Shown one piece after another: positions 1 to 7,323 of a stretch of 8,072 bases of DNA. Position numbers and translations under genes: made by a program. Source of the DNA: Porphyromonadaceae bacterium (GTDB lineage: Bacteria > Bacteroidota > Bacteroidia > Bacteroidales > CAMTPD01); contig DLYT01000035.1 of the NCBI GenBank assembly GCA_003447595.1, positions 1-8,072 of the forward strand, written 5' to 3'. Numbering within the stretch: position 1 is the first letter of the stretch; each line of letters starts with the position of its first letter. The notes beneath the pieces were generated by a model. That model did not search any database, had not been told where the DNA came from, and saw only the letters and a program-made list of their open reading frames with translations.

Positions 1-1211
1 ACGAAGTGACTTACATATTCTGTCAAACCTGTAGCCGGATCTGCAATCGGATACATACCAATGGTAGCAGCTACTAGTGCAACGTTGTCTACTACAGACG
101 ACATCAGACCGATCACAAAACTAATGATGTATGGTTGGTGTACGTTTGTGTCAAGGAAGTTGGCAAACAAACCCAGTTGGCCCGATGTTTCTAACGCACC
201 CACCGCCATCAAGATACCGGTAAAGAAAAGGATAGTTCCTAAATCGACACTGGTAAGCAGTGTGGCAATGCGTAGTTTTTGTGATTCTTCGATTCCGTGC
301 AAACGGCTATACATAATATCTGTATAGAACCACAGAATAACAAGTCCGAGCATAATGCCCAAGAAAGGAGGAAGGGATGTCAACGATTGGAACACCGGAA
401 CCAAAGCCAACGACAACACTCCCACGATCAAGATAAAATAGCGTGCTCTTTTAGGAATCTCCGGGATATAATCGTCCTCCGGTTCTTCCACTTGCAACTC
501 TATGTGCTCGCCTTTTTTAAAGAATACAAAAGTGGCAATGGTCAATGGAACCAACAGGTTGATCAAAGCAGGAATAAAGACATGCACAATTTGATGTCCG
601 GCCGAGATGTTTTGTCCTACCCACAACAAAATGGTGGTAACATCACCAATTGGCGACCAACTACCTCCGGCATTTGCTGAAATAATTACCATACAAGCAA
701 AGATGATTCGCTCTTGACGCAAGGGTACGAGCTTTCTTAAAATGGCAATGATTACGATGGATGCAGCCAGGTTGTCGAGCAAAGCCGAGAAAAAGAAGGA
801 GATAAAACAAATGGCCCACAAGAGCTTACGCTTCGAAGATGTACGAACAAGATCGGTAATAGAACGAAAACCTCCATGCCTATCTATCAATTCTACAATC
901 ACCATCGACGACATAATAAAGAACAATGTTTCGGCCACATTACCTAGGTGATATACGATTGCACGATCAGTCAGAAACTGAACGAACTGTTCATGCAATG
1001 GCATCTTTGCCACTTCGGGAAAGCGATCGAGGAAACCTTGAAAGATCTCACTGTGTCGGCCAATAAAGATTGCGTCGGCATCAAGCATGAGTATTACCCA
1101 AAGAGAAATTGCCATGAATAAGGCTATCGCTGCTTTGTTTACTTTGATAAAATCCTCCAGGGCGATACCTACGATACCAAGAAGAAAAATTACTGGGATT
1201 AAATAAAACAT
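1..1211 (-). CDS. nhaD: Na+/H+ antiporter, NhaD family (3' end cut by the window edge)
   Basis: This is an open frame of 403 codons with no stop before the left edge, so the C-terminus is missing (about 70 residues, judging from the usual length of some 470). It encodes a polytopic inner-membrane protein of the ion transporter superfamily that exchanges Na+ (or Li+) for H+. The family signatures are visible. One is SALLDNLAASI with D146-N147. Another is SANAGGSWSPIGDVTT at 178-193, with N180, D190, T192 and T193. The third is MSSVVDN at 370-376, with N376, which repeats the Asp-Asn motif of the first half. As I recall, mutational work on Vibrio NhaD found equivalent polar residues essential. 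The ATG at 1211 is chosen because an in-frame TAG lies five codons upstream with no other ATG between. It is divergent from the LtaS-like gene. Family assignment is firm; ion preference is inferred. Confidence 0.92.
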   Translation of the reverse strand, partial: MFYLIPVIFLLGIVGIALEDFIKVNKAAIALFMAISLWVILMLDADAIFIGRHSEIFQGFLDRFPEVAKMPLHEQFVQFLTDRAIVYHLGNVAETLFFIMSSMVIVELIDRHGGFRSITDLVRTSSKRKLLWAICFISFFFSALLDNLAASIVIIAILRKLVPLRQERIIFACMVIISANAGGSWSPIGDVTTILLWVGQNISAGHQIVHVFIPALINLLVPLTIATFVFFKKGEHIELQVEEPEDDYIPEIPKRARYFILIVGVLSLALVPVFQSLTSLPPFLGIMLGLVILWFYTDIMYSRLHGIEESQKLRIATLLTSVDLGTILFFTGILMAVGALETSGQLGLFANFLDTNVHQPYIISFVIGLMSSVVDNVALVAATIGMYPIADPATGLTEYVSHF

Positions 1212-1247
1212 AACTACTCGTTTCTATATCATAAATGAATAATTTAA

Positions 1248-1257
1248 ACACCGGTGT
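1248..1257. promoter_or_regulatory. Perfect 10-bp palindrome upstream of nhaD
   Basis: ACACCGGTGT reads the same on both strands. It lies 37-46 bp upstream of the nhaD start in the divergent gap at 1212-1377, where an operator could sit. It is short enough to arise by chance, and I could not place a convincing nhaD promoter around it, so a regulatory role is only a possibility. Confidence 0.2.
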
Positions 1258-1303
1258 ATGCCACAATTTGCATTACCGATTTCTATTTCTTTTGTGTAAA
1301 AGG

Positions 1304-1334
1304 CTTGCCAGCTCGTCATTTTTGCGTAACATTG
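1304..1334 (+). promoter_or_regulatory. Possible Bacteroides-type promoter for the LtaS-like gene
   Basis: TAACATTG at 1327-1334 matches the Bacteroidota -7 consensus TAnnTTTG at all but one fixed position. CTTG at 1304-1307 lies 19 bp before it, the expected distance for the -33 TTTG box, and also has one mismatch. It would give a leader of about 35-40 nt before the ATG at 1378. Two imperfect boxes at the right spacing are suggestive but not proof. Confidence 0.35.
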
Positions 1335-1377
1335 CGCTCTAATTCTGAACACGCCAACAAATTGTAATTTCATTGTC

Positions 1378-3333
1378 ATGGGTTCTACTTTTTCGTATTA
1401 CAAAACTATCGCGACAAACTTAGTTTTATCTTTTACAATATTCACCGTTTGCCGTATATTTTTTTTAGTATATAATTTGTCTTATTTCCCGGAGATTTCG
1501 ACGCAAACATTGCTTTCAATTTTCAAAGGCGGAGTTACGTTTGACATTGCAGCTCTGTGTTATATAAATGCACTTTACATCGTACTGATGTGCATCCCGC
1601 TTATTTCTCGTTATAAAACCACTTTCCAAAAATTTACCAAATGGACATTTGTCCTTCCAAATGCAATAGCCATTGTCATGAATATGGCAGATGTTGTCTA
1701 CTTCCGATTTACCGGTAAAAGAACAACAGCATCTATATTTAAAGAGTTCAGCAATGAATCAAACATTTTAACTATTTTCACAAACAGCATACTTACGTAC
1801 ATCCCGGTTACAATTGCAGGTATCTTATTGATATACGCACTTATAAAACTATACAGAGCACCCAAATGCAGGTTTTATGCCTATGAATCGAAAAGTCTTT
1901 TTTACATAGTTAATGCAGCTTTGCTTGGGCTTGTGGGCTTTTTATTTGTTACCGGCATTCGTGGAGGTATCGGTAAGACCGTGCGCCCTATTACGATCAG
2001 TAATGCAAATCAGTATATTAACAAACCGATTGAGTCTGCGATTGTGCTGAATACGCCTTTCTCGGTTATCAGAACGATTGGTAAGAAGGTATTCGACACG
2101 CCTACTTATTTTCCGTCGATTAACGATGCAGAGCAAGTGATCTCGGCATTGCACATGCCAAAAGATTCTACCGAATTCAAACCTTTAAATGTGGTTGTTT
2201 TTATTGTGGAGAGTTTTGGTCGTGAATACATTGGCAGTTTAAATAAGGATCTGGATAATGGCAACTACAAAGGATATACTCCTTTTATCGACTCTCTCCT
2301 ACCCGATGCTCTCACCTTTGAAAAGACTTTTTCGAATGGAAATAAGTCGATCGACGGTATGCCGGCGGTATTGTCGGGAATCCCGATGATCTATGAACCG
2401 TATTTCTTGTCGCACTATTCTACGAATGCGGTTTCGAGTATTGCGGGCGAACTAAACAAAAAAGGGTATTACAGTGCTTTCTTTCACGGAGCTCCTAATG
2501 GCTCGATGGGTTTTGAGGCTTTCTCAAATATCAGCGGCTACAAGGATTACTTCGGCATGACCGAATACGACAAGGCCAATCCCGGTAATGCCGATTTCGA
2601 TGGTACCTGGTCTATCTGGGACGAAGAGTTCTTCCAATTCTTTGCCAAAACTATGAGTACGTTCTCGGAACCTTTTACTACGGCAATCTTTTCTGCTTCA
2701 TCGCACGATCCGTTTAAGATACCGGAACGTTACAAGGATGTGTTCCCCGAAGGAAATCAACCGATACATAAATGCATACGCTATACCGACTACGCCCTGA
2801 AACGTTTCTTTGAAACGGCTTCGAAGCAGCCTTGGTTCAACAATACGTTGTTTGTCATTACTGCCGATCACACCAATCAGGCCGACAAACCGGAGTTCTT
2901 TACCGAAGTGGGACGTAGCGAAGTGCCGGTTATCTTTTATTACCCGGGCGGCGACTTAAAAGGGATGCGTAACGAAATTGCTCAGCAAATTGATATTATG
3001 CCTTCGGTATTGGGGTATCTCGGCTATGACAATCCATATATCTCTTTTGGCCGTGACTTGTTTAATACCACAAAAGAAGATGAGTTTGCCATTCACTTTG
3101 CCAACAATGCCTTTACTTTTATGAAAGACAATAAGGTATTGATCTACGATGGTAGCACACCACTGGGCTTATACGACTATGCTTCGGATCGTTTGTTGAA
3201 AAACAACTTGGTAAACGTAGATACTTTGCAAACAAAGAAAGATTCGATGCTTTTGATGACTCAAGCTATTGTACAACAATACATCGAACGCATGAATACC
3301 AATCAACTGGTGATAAAAGAAATACAACAATAA
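1378..3333 (+). CDS. LTA synthase-family (sulfatase-like) membrane phospho-headgroup transferase
   Basis: A 651-residue protein with the architecture of LtaS/OpgB enzymes: about five membrane helices in the first 195 residues (roughly 10-31, 52-76, 88-106, 131-157, 174-194), a linker, then an extracytoplasmic alkaline-phosphatase-fold domain from about 268 to 565. Metal-site residues are recognisable: E278 in IVESFGRE, the nucleophile region NGNKSIDGMP with S324, and D497-H498 in TADHT. H443 in SSHDPF matches the LtaS substrate histidine. LtaS uses Thr where this protein has Ser324. The family moves phosphoglycerol or phosphoethanolamine from a phospholipid onto a glycan or lipid. A Gram-negative host makes no lipoteichoic acid, so the acceptor here is unknown. 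No Shine-Dalgarno is seen at the ATG, usual for this phylum. The stop precedes a bidirectional terminator. A phosphoethanolamine transferase or a hydrolase remains possible. Confidence 0.88.
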   Translation: MGSTFSYYKTIATNLVLSFTIFTVCRIFFLVYNLSYFPEISTQTLLSIFKGGVTFDIAALCYINALYIVLMCIPLISRYKTTFQKFTKWTFVLPNAIAIVMNMADVVYFRFTGKRTTASIFKEFSNESNILTIFTNSILTYIPVTIAGILLIYALIKLYRAPKCRFYAYESKSLFYIVNAALLGLVGFLFVTGIRGGIGKTVRPITISNANQYINKPIESAIVLNTPFSVIRTIGKKVFDTPTYFPSINDAEQVISALHMPKDSTEFKPLNVVVFIVESFGREYIGSLNKDLDNGNYKGYTPFIDSLLPDALTFEKTFSNGNKSIDGMPAVLSGIPMIYEPYFLSHYSTNAVSSIAGELNKKGYYSAFFHGAPNGSMGFEAFSNISGYKDYFGMTEYDKANPGNADFDGTWSIWDEEFFQFFAKTMSTFSEPFTTAIFSASSHDPFKIPERYKDVFPEGNQPIHKCIRYTDYALKRFFETASKQPWFNNTLFVITADHTNQADKPEFFTEVGRSEVPVIFYYPGGDLKGMRNEIAQQIDIMPSVLGYLGYDNPYISFGRDLFNTTKEDEFAIHFANNAFTFMKDNKVLIYDGSTPLGLYDYASDRLLKNNLVNVDTLQTKKDSMLLMTQAIVQQYIERMNTNQLVIKEIQQ

Positions 3334-3340
3334 GGATATA

Positions 3341-3396
3341 AAAAAGCATCCGATCGATTAATGAAGGAATACTTCTGTTATCGATCGGATGCTTTT
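3341..3396. terminator. Bidirectional intrinsic terminator between convergent genes
   Basis: The arms at 3342-3358 and 3380-3396 are perfectly complementary over 17 bp (AAAAGCATCCGATCGAT and its complement). The 21-nt loop region contains a further GAAG/CTTC mini-stem. The outer A/T pairs provide a U-run in both directions, so one hairpin can end the LtaS-like transcript (stop at 3333) on the plus strand and the uppP transcript (stop codon 3405-3407) on the minus strand. Confidence 0.9.
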
Positions 3397-3404
3397 AATT
3401 TATA

Positions 3405-4208
3405 TTATAATGAACTTAGATCTACTCCTGCTGCAAGTAGTGCAAGCACCACTAATCCTACAACAATACGGTAATAGCCAAAGACTTTGAACGTATGAGA
3501 GGCAACAAACTTCACAAATCCTTTAATTGCAAAGATTGCCACAATAAAAGAGATTAAGCATCCTACAAACAGTGCAACTAGATTATTCTCCAACACAGTT
3601 AATCCTCCCGGAGAAGTCGCCATTTGCAAAACCTTGTAGCTCGAAGCTGCAAACATCGTTGGCACAGCAAGCAAAAACGAAAACTCAGCAGCTGTTTTAC
3701 GAGTAAGCCCTTGTTGTAGTCCACCTACAATTGTAGCCAACGAACGAGATACACCAGGAATCATTGCTATACATTGAAACAATCCGATTACAAATGCATT
3801 TTTTATGGTTACATCCTTTTCTAGCTCACGCGCTTGAAACCATTTATCTATATAAAGCATTACAATACCTCCTATCAATAACATCGATGCAACAACCCAA
3901 ACAGAACCAAGAAGTGCGTCAATATAGTCGTTGAGTAAATAGCCTAGCGCCAACGCTGGAACTACTCCGACTAGTAGTTTTAAATAAAAGGCCCAACTTG
4001 TAAGGAAGCGTTTCCAGTAAATAACCATTACCGATAAAATAGCTCCAAACTGTATGATTACGGTAAATGCTTTGACAAACTCCGAACTTTCGATTCCCAT
4101 AAATGCTTGAGCAAGGATCATATGTCCGGTTGAAGAAACTGGTAGAAACTCTGTAAGACCCTCTACGATACCTAAAATAATTACTTGTATGAGATCCATA
4201 TAATACAT
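3405..4208 (-). CDS. uppP: Undecaprenyl-diphosphatase UppP (BacA family)
   Basis: A 267-residue inner-membrane protein that hydrolyses undecaprenyl diphosphate to undecaprenyl phosphate on the periplasmic side. This recycles the lipid carrier for peptidoglycan and surface glycans, and overproduction of the family gives bacitracin resistance. Both catalytic signatures are present. The first is EGLTEFLPVSSTGH at 16-29, with the paired glutamates E16 and E20 and H29. The second is PGVSRSLAT at 151-159, with the essential arginine R155. Length fits the family (about 265-275) and the chain is hydrophobic throughout. The first ATG (4208) and one at 4199 (MDLIQV) are both plausible starts; homologues often begin near the second, and no Shine-Dalgarno decides. 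The gene lies 27 bp downstream of the PAP2 gene on the same strand, so they are probably co-transcribed, and the transcript ends at the shared terminator. Confidence 0.95.
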   Translation of the reverse strand: MYYMDLIQVIILGIVEGLTEFLPVSSTGHMILAQAFMGIESSEFVKAFTVIIQFGAILSVMVIYWKRFLTSWAFYLKLLVGVVPALALGYLLNDYIDALLGSVWVVASMLLIGGIVMLYIDKWFQARELEKDVTIKNAFVIGLFQCIAMIPGVSRSLATIVGGLQQGLTRKTAAEFSFLLAVPTMFAASSYKVLQMATSPGGLTVLENNLVALFVGCLISFIVAIFAIKGFVKFVASHTFKVFGYYRIVVGLVVLALLAAGVDLSSL

Positions 4209-4235
4209 TTAAAGATTAGCAAGTTATAACTTCGA

Positions 4236-4928
4236 TCATTCTGACTCAGAGTGTTGTTTTCTTGGTTTTAGCTTACGCCAAATAGCCATTACAAACGACT
4301 CGATAAGTCCGAATATGAATAGATATGTCCAGTTGGTTACCAACATCCCAATCGCTGCTCCCACCAAAACATCCGAACTCCAATGTCTATCACGAGCAAT
4401 ACGCAAGAATCCGACTGTTGCTGCTGTTGCATATCCCAATGCACTCACCGTAGTACTGCTACCTACATATTCATAGTGCAATACCGATGCTGCAAGGAAT
4501 GCCTGACTTGTATGCTGAGATGGAAAAGATCGCTCTTCACCATTGGGGCGGGTTACATTTGTGGCTTTCTTTGTGCGATGTACAACCATATCACTTAGCA
4601 CTGAAGTGGTTGCAAATATCCCTACACGGCGAATCAGATTATTGGCTGATGGAATGCCGAAACGATCAAGAGTCAATAAAAATGGAATGGTCACAAAACG
4701 GCCGTAGTCATCTACCTTTTCTGTTAACTGTGTATCGAACTTATCTTGAATTTGCTGTTTCAACTCGGGCCTTACATGAATAAATAATCCGAGGATTAGA
4801 AAAAGTACCGGGAAAATAAAGTTGACAGAAGCAGCATATACGATTTTCTTTTTTGAAAACTGACGGGCTTCTACTCCTTTCCGAAAGGTCTTTTCAGGAA
4901 ATAACAGTAAACGAACAAAACGATTCAT
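4236..4928 (-). CDS. PAP2-family membrane phosphatase
   Basis: A 230-residue protein with the three-part PAP2 active site: K120 to R127-P128 (KxxxxxxRP), PSQH at 136-139, and R176...H182...D186 in RIARDRHWSSD. H139 and H182 are the expected nucleophile and general acid/base. A basic N-terminus leads into a helix at about 31-51, and several more helices follow around 78-110 and 141-212; the tail is charged. Members dephosphorylate lipid phosphates such as undecaprenyl diphosphate, phosphatidylglycerol phosphate, phosphatidate or lipid A at the periplasmic face. Sequence alone does not pick the substrate. Lying 27 bp upstream of uppP favours a role in carrier-lipid recycling, but this is inference. 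The glycine of the usual PSGH motif is Gln138. The ATG at 4928 follows a leader of about 80 nt from the likely promoter. Confidence 0.9.
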   Translation of the reverse strand: MNRFVRLLLFPEKTFRKGVEARQFSKKKIVYAASVNFIFPVLFLILGLFIHVRPELKQQIQDKFDTQLTEKVDDYGRFVTIPFLLTLDRFGIPSANNLIRRVGIFATTSVLSDMVVHRTKKATNVTRPNGEERSFPSQHTSQAFLAASVLHYEYVGSSTTVSALGYATAATVGFLRIARDRHWSSDVLVGAAIGMLVTNWTYLFIFGLIESFVMAIWRKLKPRKQHSESE

Positions 4929-5012
4929 ATCAATGGTTTTAGGTTAGTGAAAGCTCTAACGTTATAGATGCAACGAGCAAAGCTTCGCTTATTCATATTA
5001 TTAAATCGGCAA

Positions 5013-5020
5013 CAAAGATA
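5013..5020 (-). promoter_or_regulatory. -7 element of the PAP2-uppP operon promoter
   Basis: On the minus strand this reads TATCTTTG, a perfect match to the Bacteroidota -7 consensus TAnnTTTG, in the gap between the dcp terminator and the PAP2 gene. It would give a leader of about 75-85 nt. No good TTTG box is visible 19-21 bp upstream, so the promoter may be weak or may rely on an activator. Confidence 0.5.
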
Positions 5021-5062
5021 AAACTTAAACACTATTAAGCCTTAAAAAACAGGACTGCTTCT

Positions 5063-5101
5063 AAAAAAAACTCCCGAATAAGCATGAAGCCTATTCGGGA
5101 G
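5063..5101 (-). terminator. Intrinsic terminator of dcp
   Basis: Minus-strand RNA from here forms a perfect 10-bp stem, CTCCCGAATA with TATTCGGGAG. It can extend inward by one G-U and two G-C pairs to leave a five-base loop (UUCAU). Eight U residues follow directly. It starts 27 nt after the dcp stop codon and insulates the PAP2-uppP operon from dcp read-through. There is no U-run on the plus strand, so it works in one direction only. Confidence 0.93.
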
Positions 5102-5128
5102 AATCTATATAATGTTTTAAACTTTTGA

Positions 5129-7237
5129 TTAGTTCAAACCACGGTTGTTAAGCAAAGGCTTGATACCCGGCTCTGAACCACGGAAGTTTTTGTACATATC
5201 CATAGCATCATCGATACCACCAGGAGTAAGTACATAGGTACGGAATTTACCTGCTACTTCTTTATTAAAGATATCACCTGTTTCTACAAACGCTTGGAAT
5301 GCATCGGCATCAAGCACTTCTGCCCAGATGTAGCTATAATATCCTGCTGTATAACCACCACCCATTGTGTGACGGAAATAAGTAGAACGGTAGCGAGGAG
5401 GTATTTGAGAAAGAATCTTACGATCGCTCATTTGTTTCGCTTCAAACTTAGCCGGAGAGAAATCTGCAGGAACCTCAGTCATTACGTGGTAATCCATATC
5501 AAGGATTGAAGCTGCAAGATATTCTGTTGTTGCAAAACCTTGTCCCCAAGTTCCGCTCTTTTCCATTTTCTCGATCAATGCATCCGGCATCACTTCGCCT
5601 GTTTCGTAGTGTTTTGCATAAACTTTCAACACAGATGGTTCGAAAGCCCAATGCTCCATGATTTGAGAAGGAAGTTCTACGAAGTCGCGAGGCACACCAC
5701 CTACACCTTTGTAATCAACGTTTTTGAACAAGTTGTGTAGTGCGTGACCAAACTCGTGGAAGAATGTTTCCGTTTCGTCTGCACTCAACAATGCAGGTTT
5801 GCCATCGGCAGGTTCTGTAAAGTTACAAACGATTGTTACAACCGGAGCTACACGCTTGCCGTCTTCCATCGACTGACCACGGTATGTACCACACCATGCA
5901 CCGCCACGTTTCGACGAGCGAGGATGGAAGTCCATATAAAGAACACCCAGGTGATCGCCGTTTTGATCTTTACATTCGTAAGCCATTGCATCTTGATGCG
6001 GAAGCGGAATATCTTTGATTTCTGTGAATGTAATGCCATAAAGTTGGTTACAAACGTAGAAGATACCATCGCGCACGTTTGAAAGTTGCAAGTAAGGACG
6101 TACTTCGTTCTCATCCAGATCAAACTTTTCCTTCATTACTTTCTCGTTATAGTATCTCCAGTCCCAACCTTGAAGTTGATCGTTTACACCATCTTTCTTC
6201 ATAGCTGCTTGAAGTGCTGTAGCTTCATCGTTTGCTTTTTTCACGGCAAACGGCCATAGTTGGTCAAGCAAAGCATATACGTTGCTATCTTTCTTTGCCA
6301 TACGCTCTTCCAACGCAAAGTTTGCGTAGTTGTCGTGGCCCATCAATTTCGCTTTTTGCAGACGAAGATCAACAAGTTTCTTGATCACTTCATTATTATC
6401 TGCTTCGTTACCATTGTTACAACGGTTGATGTATGCTTCGAAGATTTGTTTTCTCAACTCTCTGTTGTCTGCAAATTGCAAGAATGGCATTACACTTGGG
6501 TTGTGAAGTGTGAATAACCATTTGCCTTCAAGATCTTCATTTTTTGCAGCAGTAGCAGCAGTAGCGATTACTCCTTGAGGAAGACCGGCAAGGTCTGCTT
6601 CGTTTTCAATAACCAACTTATACGCGTTTGTTTCGCTCATCACGTTTTGCTCAAACGTAAGTTGAAGCATTGAGATTTCGCTATTAAGCTCGCGTAGTTT
6701 CGCTTGGTCATCGGCGTTTAGGTTTGCACCACCACGCACAAAACCTTTGTATGTATCTTCAAGAAGTTTTGTTTGAGCAGGATTCAAGTTAAATACTTCT
6801 TTGCGCTCGTATACCTCTTTTACTTTTGCAAATAATTCAGGATTCAGGTTGATATCATCTGAATGCTTCGACAATACAGGTGCAATCTCTTTGTTTAGTT
6901 TTTGCATCTCCGGAGTTGTATTCGCAGAGTTCAAACCAAAGAATACACGGCTTACATTCGAAAGCAAAGCTCCGCTGTTGTCAAGCGCAGCAATGGTATT
7001 ATCAAAATCAGGTGTTGCTCTGTTTTTGATGATCGCATCGATTTCTTGTTTTTGTTGTGCCATTCCCTCTTCGAAAGCAGGCATGTAATGCTCTAGCTTA
7101 ATTTTATCGAAACTAGGAACATTAAAAGGCGTGTTAAACTCCGCAAAGAACGGATTTACTGCTTCTTCTGCATTTTTAGCAGTATTACAAGAAGCCATAA
7201 CCACTGCAAGGCTTGCAGCTAAAAATACTTTTTTCAT
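5129..7237 (-). CDS. dcp: Peptidyl-dipeptidase Dcp, M3 zinc metallopeptidase, predicted lipoprotein
   Basis: A 702-residue protein of the thimet oligopeptidase/Dcp family, which removes C-terminal dipeptides from short peptides. The zinc site is complete: H494-E495-F-G-H498 and, 23 residues on, E521 in DFVELPSQ. The substrate-binding stretch RHTMGGGYTAGYYSY at 622-636 carries H623 and several tyrosines. The C-terminus (GIKPLLNNRGL) is typical of Dcp rather than of PrlC/OpdA. The N-terminus, MKKVFLAASLAVVMASC, is a type II signal peptide with C17 as the probable lipidated cysteine, so the mature protein should be anchored in the envelope facing the periplasm or outside. No acidic surface-export tag directly follows C17 (it reads CNTAKN). 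The gene stands alone, with its own -7 element and terminator. The probable role is scavenging peptides; the exact location is inferred. Confidence 0.95.
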   Translation of the reverse strand: MKKVFLAASLAVVMASCNTAKNAEEAVNPFFAEFNTPFNVPSFDKIKLEHYMPAFEEGMAQQKQEIDAIIKNRATPDFDNTIAALDNSGALLSNVSRVFFGLNSANTTPEMQKLNKEIAPVLSKHSDDINLNPELFAKVKEVYERKEVFNLNPAQTKLLEDTYKGFVRGGANLNADDQAKLRELNSEISMLQLTFEQNVMSETNAYKLVIENEADLAGLPQGVIATAATAAKNEDLEGKWLFTLHNPSVMPFLQFADNRELRKQIFEAYINRCNNGNEADNNEVIKKLVDLRLQKAKLMGHDNYANFALEERMAKKDSNVYALLDQLWPFAVKKANDEATALQAAMKKDGVNDQLQGWDWRYYNEKVMKEKFDLDENEVRPYLQLSNVRDGIFYVCNQLYGITFTEIKDIPLPHQDAMAYECKDQNGDHLGVLYMDFHPRSSKRGGAWCGTYRGQSMEDGKRVAPVVTIVCNFTEPADGKPALLSADETETFFHEFGHALHNLFKNVDYKGVGGVPRDFVELPSQIMEHWAFEPSVLKVYAKHYETGEVMPDALIEKMEKSGTWGQGFATTEYLAASILDMDYHVMTEVPADFSPAKFEAKQMSDRKILSQIPPRYRSTYFRHTMGGGYTAGYYSYIWAEVLDADAFQAFVETGDIFNKEVAGKFRTYVLTPGGIDDAMDMYKNFRGSEPGIKPLLNNRGLN

Positions 7238-7290
7238 TGGCTAGATGTTTATTGTTGATTTATATTCGTGTATCTATTCTGTTTAGATTA

Positions 7291-7298
7291 CAAATATA
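7291..7298 (-). promoter_or_regulatory. -7 element of the dcp promoter
   Basis: On the minus strand this reads TATATTTG, a perfect match to TAnnTTTG, 53 bp upstream of the dcp ATG. It would place transcription start near 7284 and give a leader of roughly 45-50 nt. The nearest TTG that could serve as the -33 box ends 24 bp upstream, several bases farther than usual. Confidence 0.55.
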
Positions 7299-7309
7299 CA
7301 ACATAATCC

Positions 7310-7323
7310 GACGTATCTACGTC
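7310..7323. promoter_or_regulatory. Dyad symmetry in the dcp promoter, possible operator
   Basis: GACGTA-TC-TACGTC is a perfect 6-bp inverted repeat with a two-base centre. It ends 11 bp upstream of the dcp -7 element and covers the place where the -33 box should be. No U-run follows on either strand, so it is not a terminator. Position and symmetry suit a binding site for a dimeric regulator, but I cannot name one. Confidence 0.35.

Noticed and set aside
297..680. A 127-residue plus-strand frame near the left edge
   Set aside because: It is antisense to nhaD, is rich in Gln, Asn and Arg, and has no family resemblance.
1081..1266. A 61-residue minus-strand frame overlapping the nhaD start
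   Set aside because: It overlaps the N-terminal coding part of nhaD in another frame, and its protein resembles no family. The nhaD frame has clear antiporter motifs.
4976..4989. Near-palindrome AGCAAAGCTTCGCT in the leader of the PAP2 gene
   Set aside because: It is short, has one mismatched pair and no loop for an RNA hairpin. It may be chance, and nothing else around it suggests a site.
5744..6082. Plus-strand open frames opposite dcp, up to 112 residues
   Set aside because: They lie wholly inside a strongly supported M3 peptidase gene, and their translations are Cys/His-rich without recognisable domains, as expected of antisense shadows.
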